From the NCBI GenBank assembly GCA_021521415.1, contig JAIQDT010005478.1, forward strand, positions 62,001 through 126,000: a stretch of DNA of 64,000 nt, given 5' to 3'. Below are positions 54,334 through 64,000 of this stretch, piece by piece. The translations under genes and the position numbers were made by a program. The stretch is from Bidens hawaiensis. Taxonomy: Eukaryota; Streptophyta; Magnoliopsida; Asterales; Asteraceae. Numbering within the stretch: position 1 is the first letter of the stretch; each line of letters starts with the position of its first letter. The notes beneath the pieces are model-generated. The model searched no databases, was not told the origin of the DNA, and worked only from the letters and a program-made list of their open reading frames with translations.

Positions 54334-55797
54334 ATGCATAATACACGTTCTCAAGGCCCACCTTTATTCATTGCATCAAAAGAGCCTGAGAGAGAGTTTC
54401 AAGAGCGACTTAAGGAAACTACAGACAGCGAGAGCGATTCACCCGACAACCAGGTTAGCGTCTCTACTCCTAGAATAGATATGGGTGACGCCGTTCCACC
54501 GTCGAGACAGACCGTTCATGCTAGAGCCAGCAATGGCATCATGGGTGCCCGATCCGCAATTGTCAGACCTGCTGCGACTAATAACCAAAACTGGCAAATT
54601 CCATCTCACTAATTCTGCTCAGTTCCACGGCTTGGATGACGAAGATGCTCCGGGACACCTGTCCCGATTCGTGCAGATCTGCGAAACTTTTAATATTAAT
54701 AATATCTCATCCGACGTCATTCACCTTTAGTTATTCCCGTTCTCACTTTCTGGTCGTGTTGCTACATGGTTCGACTCTCTTACAAACGCCTCGATCGCCA
54801 CATGGGCCGATTTGCAATCCAAGTTCCTCAGGAAGTATTTCCCTCCATCAAAGGCCGGGCGTCTACGCGAGCAAATCCGTTCTTTTCATATGGACCCCGA
54901 TGAGCCATATTATTCCGAGACGTTTCCAAACTCTTATAAGTCGTTGTCCTCAGCATGGCCTAAACGATTGGGCTATGGTTGAAAAATTCTATAACGGTCT
55001 TTCTCCCGAAACCCAACAGCGATTCAATACCGCCGCCGGAGGAAACATGCTCGATTAACTCACCATAGAGGAGGCTGAAGAAATGTTCGAGAGCATTGCA
55101 TTAGGGGATCAGCATACACCGAGTAGAAGGTCCGTCTCGGCTGCCAAGGCCGCAGCCATCTCAGCATCACGTGGAGTGCATCATGTTGATCAGAATACGA
55201 GTGTGTCGGCAGATGTGGAGGCACTGAAGAGGGAAGTTAAAGAGCTTAAGTTGCAAGCTCGTAGGTGCGAGATATGTCGTGGAAATCACGAGACAGCCGA
55301 TTGTCCCGTTGATTCTCAGGAGGAGGTAGATTTTCTTGCTAATCAAAACCGTACCTTCAATTCTGGGTGGCGAAACAATAATTCTAACTCTAATTGGCGG
55401 GCAGGTAACATCGGTTATCAGCAACGCCAGAATCTGCTCCAAGAACCCGCCCCCGAACCTGCTCCTATACCAAATAGTACTTCTAATATCGAGGAGATGT
55501 TGGCTAACCAATCTCAATTGTTAAATCAGCTCTTACAAAATGATGCCAACACCAAATCCACTCTTTTGCAGCATGAGACGTTTGTGAAGGGGCAACAGGT
55601 CGCATTTCAGAATCTCGAGGCCAAGTTTGGTGAGTCGTCCGCAAAGATTGATCAACGACCCTCGGGGAGTCTTCCAAGTAACATCGTCCCTAATCCTGTC
55701 CCCACCTATTCTAAACCATTTCAAAATGCTCAGGCCAAGGAAGTGACCACCCGAAGTGGGAGAGGGGTCGTTAGAGTTACACAATCTCGACCCTTTG
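54334..55797 (+). pseudogene. Athila-like gag, truncated
   Basis: Starts MHNTRSQGPP. A retrotransposon gag domain runs over about 54620-55050 in shifted frames: FHGLDDEDAPGHLSRF, then RVATWFDSLTNASIATWADLQSKFLRKYFPPSK split by a stop at 54728, then VEKFYNGLSPETQQRF. A zinc knuckle CEICRGNHETADC is at about 55267-55308. An N/Q-rich stretch and TRSGRG (about 55757) follow, the latter a usual landmark near the gag-protease junction. The element stops there, at E4 sequence near 55797, so pol is absent. At least three frame changes or stops. Confidence 0.8.
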
Positions 55798-56372
55798 TGA
55801 CTTCTTTTTCTTTTTGCCCTTCTTTCAAGCAACACAATGGTCATTTAACTTAAACTGTTTCAAAGAAACACCTTCGACCAACTCATTAGATATTAAATAG
55901 TTCATTTTCTTGACATGAATATGACCCATTTTTCTGGGCCAGGGAATCGTGTCCTTTTCAGTTGCCTTAGAAACAAAACACGTTTCCACATAAATTGATA
56001 TTTTAGAAGACATATTCAGCACATAAATATCATTCGATCTAGGATATCGCATGACAACCATGTCCTCGGGAATGACGTATCCCAGTTTCAGAATCAGACA
56101 TTCTTTATCAGTAAATACAGTAGTATATTTCTTCACATATTTGTGACACACTCAACAAATTGTGATCAACTTTATCACAGTAATTGACTTATTCAAACGT
56201 GATGCATCTATTTGACACATCACCCTCCTTTGTGATCATACCTCCAGAATTACCAGCAAATGCAACATACCCTCCTTGTATATTTTTGACATTTGTTAAA
56301 AGATCGATGTTTCCGATGAGAGCATCCACTATCCATTATCCAGTTTTCACCAGAAACAGTCTTGGATGAACC
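55798..56372 (-). pseudogene. E4 protease and GAG-pre-integrase part, truncated
   Basis: From 56372 downwards: [17 protein letters not shown] (aspartic protease D-S-G), then a shifted middle, then the 55825-56151 frame with [20 protein letters not shown] and a mutated pre-integrase zinc domain (PWPRKMGHIH in place of [15 protein letters not shown] then a stop). Ends near 55797 at the Athila fragment; integrase core and the first part of RT (about 1.5 kb in E3) are lost. Confidence 0.8.
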
Positions 56373-57893
56373 CTTGTTAATTTTGGCCATAAAAGCAAAT
56401 GTAGTTGGCTACATTTCACACGAATCATCAGAATCAGACTCAGTATCATCGTCAGAAGATAGGTCATTCCCACTTGCATCTTGAAAATTCTTATTTGACT
56501 CGAACATAGCCAAGTTAGCTTTATTGTCGTTGCACAACAACCTTTGTGACCAATCAATTCCATAAGTAGTAGACAATAATGCTTGAGATCCAAAAGCACA
56601 CGGTTTATTTCCAGAAGACGTATCTACATCATTACTCCTTTTCACAAAAGAACATCTATCTTGACTTCGAGTACCAGTGTACTCCTTCTTTGGTTTGTCA
56701 CATTCTTTGGCAAAGTGTCCAAACTCTTATCAATTAAAGCACTTAAATTTCAGCTTATCAAACCCAACTCTCTTGTTCAATGAAAGAAAATCTTTACCAG
56801 ATCTTTGCATGAATTTCTTCACTTTTCTTACTGTCATTGCCATATTCCACTTTAAATCCATAAGTTCCAATCATCAGGATAGATTTGGTTATAATCGTCA
56901 ATAGTTAACTCACAAAAAGGCAAAAAAATTTTCAGCCTCTTTCATGATCACATTAGGTGGTGCTGAGAATTGATTTGGAGTAGCCGAAGTTCCAGAACCT
57001 CCAGAAGATCCAGAAGCACCAGATGATCCAGAACCTCCAGATGTCAAAAAGCATGCACGTGGATCACTATAAATTGATGTTGAATTTTCATTTGCATTCT
57101 GAGTGAGAAATGCAGTAATCAGAGATATTGTTGAGCTTAAAGGCATACTTCCACCATAGGAAGCTGGATCTTGACTTTCTTTTGATGACTTTTGACACTT
57201 TAGATCATATGCCCGAGCTTCAGTCTTTTGCATAAACTCAGAAGCAGTCAAATATTTATATTTGAAATAATTATTCTCCTTCAACACGATCAAGAATGTT
57301 GAGTATGAACTAGGTAAAACATTTTTAACTGTATCTATCTTGTCAGTTTCAAAGGGTTAAATCTTTAACTTGTCCATTTCAGCAATTAAATGATTAAAAC
57401 AAGTTGTCATTACCTCAACAGTTTCACCTTTGAGTAAGTTAAAGTTTCGGAATTGAAATTTTAACATAACTTTCTTGCTTTCCTCAGTATTACCCACGCT
57501 TCTCATTTTGATGTATTGAAATAAAGAAGCACAAATCTTGATGCTTCCAACTTGATGGAATATATTATCTGGTAATGCCATAGTAAGTGTCGAATACGCT
57601 TTTGTCTCGATCACCAAAGCCTTCTTTTCCTCTTGAGAATATTGTGAAATAGCTTTAGGAGTAAAACCAGTAGTCTCATCACCAATCATAGGTACAGTGT
57701 AAGCTTCATCAAGACAATAGGAACAATCAGGATGAACAGAACCAAGATGAGCACGAAAACGGGGTTCCCATTTTGCAAAGTCAATGAATTTCATCAGTCG
57801 AGGGCATTTGGAATGAAATCCAATTTCAGTATCCAACTGTAATATTTGCTGCATGAGTACTTTCTGAGAAGCTAACGCATACAAACCAACCAT
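56373..57893 (-). pseudogene. E4 gag, short form without the extension
   Basis: Starts MVGLYALASQ at 57893, with CPRLMKFIDFAKWEPRFRAHL and the UBN2-like region to 57357 (stop in place of a codon near 57355). Continues 56910-57293 with a G/S-rich linker (GGSGSSGASGSSGGSG) and 56409-56645 with the acidic tail DDDTESDSDDSC. The zinc knuckle around 56700 has lost its frame. A stop (TAG) at 56409-56411 stands where E3 has AAG. The frame joins protease directly: MAKINK|GSSKTVSGENW at 56373/56372. Confidence 0.8.
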
Positions 57894-58859
57894 GGTAAGT
57901 AACTAGTTCAAATTTAACAATAATTCAAACTTGAAGGGTTAATTTTGAAAAATTGATACTGTGAACAATAATTGTAATGAATTGAATATAACGAATCGAT
58001 GACACGAATTGATTATTATCTGAATAACGAACCAGGAATAGTATCACCACGAATTAGATTATAACGAGTTAGTAACGAATCGGAGACACGTCACTAATGA
58101 ATCAGAATAACGAATTACTCAGACGAATCAACTAATGATTCAAGTTGACGAATGAAGTAATAAACTCTAAGAACAAGAACTAACTACAGTTGATAATGAA
58201 TCAACTACAGTTAACAACGAATCAGGTGGTTAGATGGTTATACCAAGCTATAAACACGTGGCACTAATAGGTAACGAATCTGTTCAAAGATTGTAACGCA
58301 TCTGTTCAGAGATGATAAAGAATGAGGCCACGTATGTAACGATTCAGATGTAGCGAATTAATTGGTGTAACGAATTAACCATAACGAATGAACACCATTT
58401 TAGAATCTTCAAATCTTCTAAAATTTTTCCAGAATTCTGCAAAATTTCTAGAATGAAGAACAAACAGAAATATGACCAAATTTGTAATACCAACTTAATA
58501 CGTAACCAAATTGACCAATCCTTAGCTCAATATACTCGTACACACATTGCGAATCCAATACACATCATCTCGTAACCTCAAACAACCAAATCAAAATACA
58601 ATTAAACCAAAACCAATACTTTGTTCCGTACAACTCCAGATCCAAACCAAACTCAATTCATATACATTCCAATTCCCAATTCAATCACACACTAACACCT
58701 TAATCCTAACCGAACACAAATGAACTCAAAATCAATCCATAAACATTAAATTTAGTTATTAATTTTGATCAAGTTCAGATAAACTTAACTAAACCGAAAC
58801 AAAATTGAATAAACTTCAATTCAATAAACTAAAATCAAGAGAAATCAAGAGCACCAAAA
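57894..58859 (-). repeat. E4 leader with TAACGAAT cluster
   Basis: Homologous to the E3 leader. 57970-58400 is packed with TAACGAAT, ACGAATCA and related copies. 58400-58859 is A/C-rich and repeat-free. Confidence 0.7.
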
Positions 58860-58871
58860 GCTCTAATACCA
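58860..58871 (-). other. Primer-binding site of E4
   Basis: TGGTATTAGAGC in element orientation, two bases from the LTR. Compared with TGGTATCAGAGC it has a C-to-T change. Confidence 0.8.
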
Positions 58872-58873
58872 CT

Positions 58874-59045
58874 TGTTAACCAACGGATCAGATCTAGATG
58901 ATATCGATTATCAAACGTAGATCTAATCTTACCTTACTAGGATCTAGTTCTTAGTAATTACTCTTAATTAGTATATATACACATATATATATATATATAT
59001 ATTATGTATTAGTTGTATTAGGTGTATAATATTAATAGATTAGGT
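58874..59045 (-). mobile_element. 5' LTR of E4, truncated to 172 bp
   Basis: Matches the proximal part of 2123-2300 and 43500-43627. The distal part with the TATA box and palindromes is missing where gypsy sequence begins at 59046. Confidence 0.75.
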
Positions 59046-60105
59046 CAACTTGGAAAATTTTTATTTCCATTAACTGTCTTAACACATTTTTCATTAGAAT
59101 TCTAATTTATTATTTTATTTGCTAATTAAGTTCGAGGGCTTCTTTGTAATTATTTCATTTTATTATAAGTCCAGGCACCTTTCTGTCATTCTTTCAAAGT
59201 TTAATTCGTTATTCTGCTCTTTAAGGAATGGGGCTCATAACGAATAGACTTATTCGTTTTCTCTTAATGGATCGACCTTTATAACGAATGAACACTCATA
59301 GCGAATGGACTCTCATAACGAATTGGTATTTATAATGAACTGGCCTTTATAACGAACTGGCCTTAACAAATGGTCATAAGAACTGCTACTAATTCGTTAT
59401 TCCTTCTTAACGAATGGGCATAACGAATTACACTTAATTCCTTACTTCTTCTTAAAGAACGGGCATAACGAATTACTGTTAATTTGTTATTCCTTCGTTA
59501 ACGAATTAGGTTTAGGTCAGAAACATTTCTGACAACCTTAACCTCGTATGCCATTTTCCGGCGCCATCTTACAGGTGCCGTCATCACCGGATAACCGGGA
59601 TCTTTCCGGAAAAGCGAAATCTCCGTCTTTTTCCACCGTTTTTCACCGTTTTTCGTCCCGTTTGATCCATATCTGAGATAGGGTAACCCCTAAGCTCACC
59701 TTTTGATCGGTTTATACCCGATTCCATCCGGATCTCGTGACTTTAACAGTTTAGGGTGTCGGCTCGTCGTTTCGCGACTAGAACTATCGGGGTTGGACCC
59801 ATACAATATCATACTATCATTACCTCGGGTCGGGAATCGATTCTCTTATTGGTTTCGGTTAGAGAAAGAGAGATATGAGAGAGAGCTTAAGGGTGTGTTT
59901 TTGATGGTGTATGGAATGAGTGGAAATGAATGGATTATGGTTAATTAAGGTTTATATATCATGGGTCATGGGCTTAAGCCCATGGCCTTTCTCTTTCCCT
60001 TATTATCCCAAGTCCATTACCCATATTACATAACCCAACACAAGACTATCTCATAACATCTAATATTATTATTTCATTAACCGAACGAGAAAACGGGATG
60101 TTACA
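59046..60105 (-). mobile_element. Tekay-like gypsy 3' LTR
   Basis: In element orientation it begins TGTAACATCCCG at 60105, the usual chromovirus/Tekay start, next to a purine tract. TATATAAA lies at 59958-59951. The far end abuts the E4 LTR at about 59046 without a clear CA end. A TTCGTTA/TAACGAAT cluster lies at 59200-59520, downstream of the TATA. The plus-strand frame at 59703-59948 has no motif. Confidence 0.7.
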
Positions 60106-60126
60106 AGTCTTCCCTTATTAAAGAGG
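60106..60126 (-). other. Polypurine tract of the gypsy element
   Basis: 'ctctttaataagggaagact' in element orientation immediately before the LTR, typical of Tekay elements. Confidence 0.75.
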
Positions 60127-60148
60127 TTTCGTCCTCGAAACCTAACTA

Positions 60149-60540
60149 TTACTGAAATAAATCTGGATAAAACTTCTGCATCTCTTCTTCAACTTCCCAA
60201 GTGGCATCTGATCTTTTACGAGGCTTCCATATCACCTTTACCAAGGGAATGATCTTGTGACGGAGTTGATTTTCCTCGCGGTCAACAATCTCTACAGGCT
60301 GCTCGATATAGTTTAACTGTTCATCAACCTCAATGTATACCAACGGCACATGTGACCTGTCATCAGCTAGATATTTCCTCAGATGAGAAACATGAAAGGT
60401 AGGATGAATTTCTTCTATCTCCTCGGGTAAATTTAGCTTATAAGCTACTTCACCCACACGCTAAACAATCATAAACGGTCCAATGTACCCAGGACTTAGC
60501 TTTCCTCTCTTCCTGAAACAAATAATTCCCTTCCAGGGCA
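60149..60540 (-). pseudogene. Gypsy integrase C-terminus with chromodomain
   Basis: The frame from 60457 contains GEVAYKLNLP, IHPTFHVSHLRKY (integrase C-terminal GPY/F-like region) and VKVIWKPRKRSDATWEVEEEM, a chromodomain-like tail thought to guide integration into particular chromatin. Natural stop at 60149-60151. A stop near 60460 and a frame change separate it from the core. The order places the element in the chromovirus branch, probably Tekay/Del. Confidence 0.8.
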
Positions 60541-60544
60541 AGGC

Positions 60545-61320
60545 CTAGAGCATCACATTGTCACCAACATTGAAATCAATCGATCGTCGCCGCTTATCAG
60601 CGTATGACTTCTGTCGGTCTTGAGCAGCTTTCATTCTTGCCTTGACCTGATCAAACCTTGAAGAGGTTTCTTGCACAACTTCCAAACTTCCAATCTCCTT
60701 ATGACTAATCTCTTCCCAACATACAGGGGTTCTACAACGTCTACCGTATAACATCTCAAACGGTGGCATACCAATACTTGAATGGTAGCTGTTTTTGTAA
60801 GAGGATTCTGCAAGATGCAGATGATTATCCCAACTTCCTCCAAAGTCTAAAACACAAGCACGTAACATATCCTCAAGGGTTTGGATAGTCCTTTCACACT
60901 GCCCATCTGTTTGAGGATGGTACGCAGTACTGATGTTCAATCTTGTTCCCATAGCTTCGTGGAACTTCTTCTAGAATCTTGAAGTGAAACGAGTCTCTCT
61001 ATCAGACACTATCGATAATGGCACTCCATGTTTAGCCACAACTTCTTTTACGAAGACATTTGCAAACACTTTTGACGAGATGGCCTCTCGTATAGGTAGA
61101 AAGTGAGCACTCTTCGTTAAATGGTCCACAATCACCCAAATGGTATCATGATGTTTAGCTATACGTGGTAGCTTAGTTATGAAATCCATGGTGATGTGTT
61201 CCCATTTCCATTCAGGTATCTCCAAGGGATGCATCTTCCCGTAAGGCCTCTGATGCTCTGCTTTAACTTGTAAACAAGTTAGGCACTTGCTGACATAATC
61301 TACCACAACATTCTTCATTC
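60545..61320 (-). pseudogene. Gypsy integrase core
   Basis: From 61318: CLTCLQVKAEHQRPYG (zinc-domain end), WKWEHITMDFITKLP (first catalytic D), VIVDHLTKSAHFLPI, VSDRETRFTSRF (second D region, usual motif SDRDxRF). After a stop at about 60970 come [27 protein letters not shown] with the catalytic glutamate, [22 protein letters not shown] and [11 protein letters not shown]. One stop splits the core. Confidence 0.85.
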
Positions 61321-61900
61321 CCGACCACTAGTAGTCTCTCTTCAATTCCTGATACATCTTGGTGGATACTGGATGAGTCAAGTATCTCAACCTATGAACT
61401 TCATCTAAGATTCGACCCTTGAGATTCCCATAGCGTGGAATTCACATACGGTCAAACCTAATCTTAACACCAGGAGTGTTTTCCATCAGCTCGTCTTGTT
61501 GTCCGAAAATTCTTCTTTCTTCATTAGACATTCATCTACGAGCACCTCAGACTGTACCTTGATGATTTCTTCAAAGAGACCTGAGTTAACAATAAACTTA
61601 TACGACTTCACTGTTGCAATGACTTCTTCATTCTTATGGCTTAGCAAGTCAGCGACCACATTATCCTTACCAGGGTGGTATTTTATATCACAGTCGTAGT
61701 CCTTAATCAACTCTAACCATCTTCTTTACTCATGTTCAGCTCCTTCAGTTTGAAGAAATACTTTAAGCTCTTATGATCTATGTAGATAGTACACTTAGTA
61801 CCATACAGATAAAGTCTCCATATCCTTAGGGCATGCACTACTACTGCTAGATCTAAGTCATGCGTCGGATAAGTACTTTCGTTAACTTTTAACTATCTGG
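61321..61900 (-). pseudogene. Gypsy RNase H and integrase zinc region, broken
   Basis: 61486-61710 is open with [25 protein letters not shown], the RNase H end. Upstream (61740-61880) shifted pieces of the HKSLKYF type are visible. Between 61321 and 61486 the zinc-binding part is stopped. Confidence 0.7.
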
Positions 61901-62900
61901 ACGCATAAACTATCACCTTCCCTCGTCGCATTAACATGCAACCTAACCCATGATGCGAGACATCAGTACAAACAACCAAATCTTCGTCACCATCGGGTAG
62001 AACAAGGATTGGAGCTTGTGTGAGTCTTTTTTTCAATTCCTCAAAAGCTTCTTCCTGAAACTTACCCCAAATGAATACTACGTCTTTCGGGTCATTCGGT
62101 CAACGGTGCGGCTATCTTGGAGAAGCCTTTGATGAATCTCCTATAATAGCCACCCAACCCTAAGAAGCTTCGTATATTACCCGGGTTTTGCGGATTCATC
62201 TAGTTTGTTATTGCATCAATCTTAGCAGGGTCCACGATAATCCTCTCAGGATTGATCACTTGATCTAAAAACTGCACTTCACGCAACCAGAATGCGCATT
62301 TTGAAAACTTAGCTTACAACTTCTCTTTCTTCAAAATATCCAACACTTCTCTTAGATGCTCAGCATGGTCAGACTCACTCTTAGAATAAATCTATATATC
62401 ATCAATAAAAACGATGACTGACTTGTCTAGCATCGGCCGACATACCCTATTCATCATGCCTTTAAATGCTGCAAGAGCATTCGTCAGACCAAACGACATC
62501 ACGAGGAACTCGTAGTGTCCATACCGTGTTCAAAACGTTGTCTTAGGGATGTCTGTCTCCTTTACCTTCAGCTGATGATACCCTGATCTAAGGTCAATTC
62601 GTGAGAATCATCTCGAACCTTGTACTTGATTAAACAAATCATCAATCCGTGGAAACGAATATCTATTCTTCACCGTAAGCTTATTCAACTCACGATAGTC
62701 TATGCACATTCTCACACTTCTATCATTCTTCTTAACAAACAACATCGGTGCACCCCACGGGGAAACACTTGGTCTTATTAAGCCTGTATGGAGGTGTTCT
62801 TGTAGTTGGGACATCAATTCTTTCATCTCGGACGGTGCCAGGCGAGACGGTGCTTTCGCAACGGGCTGTGCTCCTGGTATTAAATCTATCTGGAATTCTA
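61901..62900 (-). pseudogene. Gypsy reverse transcriptase, heavily broken
   Basis: 62608-62826 is open and begins the [52 protein letters not shown]. The catalytic box reads FIDDI followed by a stop near 62400. Multiple stops follow. Order and motifs are gypsy type. Confidence 0.8.
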
Positions 62901-63185
62901 TCTCACGCTATGGTGGCAACCCCGGAAGGTCCTTAGAGAACACTTCTGGATAGTCTCACACAACAAGAACATCTTTTACTTCTTTCGTCTTGGCCGTAGC
63001 TTTGACAACATACGCCAGGGAACTCATGTCCCTCTAATTCTATCTTACAGTCCTTAACCATCCTCATTATTCTAACCGAAGTCTCACTCGCGGTTTCTAG
63101 TTTAAAGGTTGCAGGCACATGACAAAATTTCACATTTGCTAACTTACTAAATGTCGTAGCTACAAAGCTTCTATTCGCACCCGAA
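62901..63185 (-). pseudogene. Gypsy protease remnant
   Basis: The frame 62933-63133 (ETASETSVRIMRMVKDCKIELEGHEFP) and the shifted piece around 63180 (a VLFDSGANRSF-like reading on the minus strand) correspond to the retropepsin region. Too broken for a full domain call. Confidence 0.55.
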
Positions 63186-63880
63186 TCAAACAGTACTGAA
63201 GCAGAAATACCGTTTACTAGAAACGTACCCTCTCATGGCATCAGGAATCTGTCTAGCTTGTTCTTGAGTCAGCATGTAGGCCCTAGTCCTTGGCATCACT
63301 TGTTCAGCATCTTTCTTCTCACTCCCTCCAACTTCAGTACTAGTGCAAGCCCTTGCTAGGTGACCGGTCTGACCACACTTATAAAATGCGGGCTTTGCAT
63401 GGAAATACTGAGCAAAATGCCCCATCATTCTACATTAGTAACATGCATTCGACCCTAACATTCATTCCCCACCATGGGACTTTCCACACTTGTGACAAAA
63501 GTCAGAACCAGTACCCCACTTGCACTCTCTGTGTGCATCTTACCACAAGTCTTGCACGACTTCTTCTCCCACACTTTCTGTGTCTTATCCCTAGGGTTCC
63601 ATGATTGAGTATTGGGTTGTTTAGCAGGAACAACCCTTTTCTTCTCTTTCTTCTCTTCCACCACCACCTCATTCACAGCCAGATCCTCGTAAACCATCTC
63701 TGCGATTTCAACAGCAGAGTCGAAGGTAGCAGGTCTACTTGTCTTGACCAAGGTGCGGACGTTCTGTGGTAGTCCTCTTACATAACACCTGATCCTTTTG
63801 GCCTCAGTATTCACCATATCAGGCACCAACCTAGACATGCGGTTGAATTCAGTAGTATACTCGCGGTGTGTCATCTTTCC
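63186..63880 (-). pseudogene. Gypsy gag, C-terminal two thirds
   Basis: From about 63875: THREYTTEFNRMSRLVPDMV, RIRCYVRGLPQNVRTLVK, DSAVEIAEMVYEDL, a K/E-rich stretch, a CHKC-like knuckle now shifted near 63430-63480, then CYKCGQTGHLARACT-like (63186-63428, FYKCGQTGHLARAC). The N-terminal part is missing and replaced by copia gag in the same frame. Confidence 0.75.
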
Positions 63881-64000
63881 TGCATTTTTAACTGTATCTA
63901 ACTTGTCAGTTTCAGAGGGATTAATATTTAACTTGTCCATTTCAGCAATTAAAGGATTAAAACGAGTTGTCATTTCCTCAACAGTTTCACCTTTAAGTAA
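63881..64000 (-). pseudogene. Copia gag fragment running off the window
   Basis: Matches E4 gag at about 57325-57435 (TTRFNPLIAEMDKL, ETDKLDTVKN). It is joined in frame to the gypsy gag at about 63880, making one 172-codon frame (63455-63973). A further E3/E4-family element probably lies beyond the right edge. Confidence 0.75.

Noticed and set aside
59703..59948. 81-codon frame left of the gypsy PPT
   Set aside because: Falls inside the minus-strand gypsy LTR; no motif.

Overview
The window looks like a repeat-saturated stretch of plant nuclear DNA, almost certainly a large eudicot genome. Gag and extra-ORF sequences of this style remind me of Asteraceae, but that is an impression only. I recognise no intact cellular gene, tRNA, rRNA or CRISPR array. 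Nearly everything is LTR retrotransposon in several generations of insertion: four copies of large Ty1/copia elements with Sirevirus-like architecture (gag, pol, then a long extra ORF in the 'env-like' position), one small non-autonomous relative, two Ty3/gypsy fragments (Athila-like and Tekay-like chromovirus), one non-autonomous Mutator-like element, one MITE and one Au-like SINE.

Layout. 1-2122 is old repeat relic plus the flank of a duplicated block. 2123-10450 (E1, minus strand) is a broken copia copy: 3' LTR, C-terminal part of the extra ORF, a 3.6 kb internally inverted segment carrying a MULE, a roughly 0.8 kb mitochondrial-looking filler and the RNase H tail. 10600-11240 holds an inverted-repeat arm and tandem 187-bp repeats. 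12100-about 27365 (E2, plus) is a 5'-truncated copia element with decayed pol, a long extra ORF and a 3' LTR; its extra ORF is split by element C (19175-21932, minus, TSD GCCTG). 28490-43445 (E3, plus) is a structurally complete 14,956-bp element with two 524-bp LTRs, TSD ATTAC, PBS, PPT, gag, pol, internal promoter and a 998-codon extra ORF. 43500-59045 (E4, minus) is the paralogue of E1, carrying a MITE and a SINE in its 3' LTR and an Athila-like fragment in place of integrase and the first part of RT. 59046-about 63880 is a Tekay-like gypsy element (minus), fused at its gag end to another copia gag fragment that runs off the window.

E1 and E4 share the same flank and the same insertion point. 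They are therefore best read as one insertion duplicated with its flank, after which E3 landed in the flank of the E4 copy.

The most interesting signals concern how these elements express their genes. (i) In E3 a 1,683-bp GT-AG segment lies between gag and protease. It is exactly absent from E4, the two sides join in frame, and the gag extension it encodes stops 20 nt before the acceptor. (ii) All four copies have a splice-acceptor-like site just before the extra ORF start, with an upstream donor and a TATA-like box, which suggests an internal promoter and a leader intron. (iii) Each family carries its own short degenerate repeat both in the LTR promoter and upstream of that internal promoter: TTCGYTA/TARCGAA palindromes in E1/E3/E4, and CCGRGCAAGSTTT-like repeats in E2. 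(iv) The LTR palindromes have stems that co-vary while the loop (GGATGT) stays constant. No coding region here is intact, so all functional statements refer to ancestral elements.
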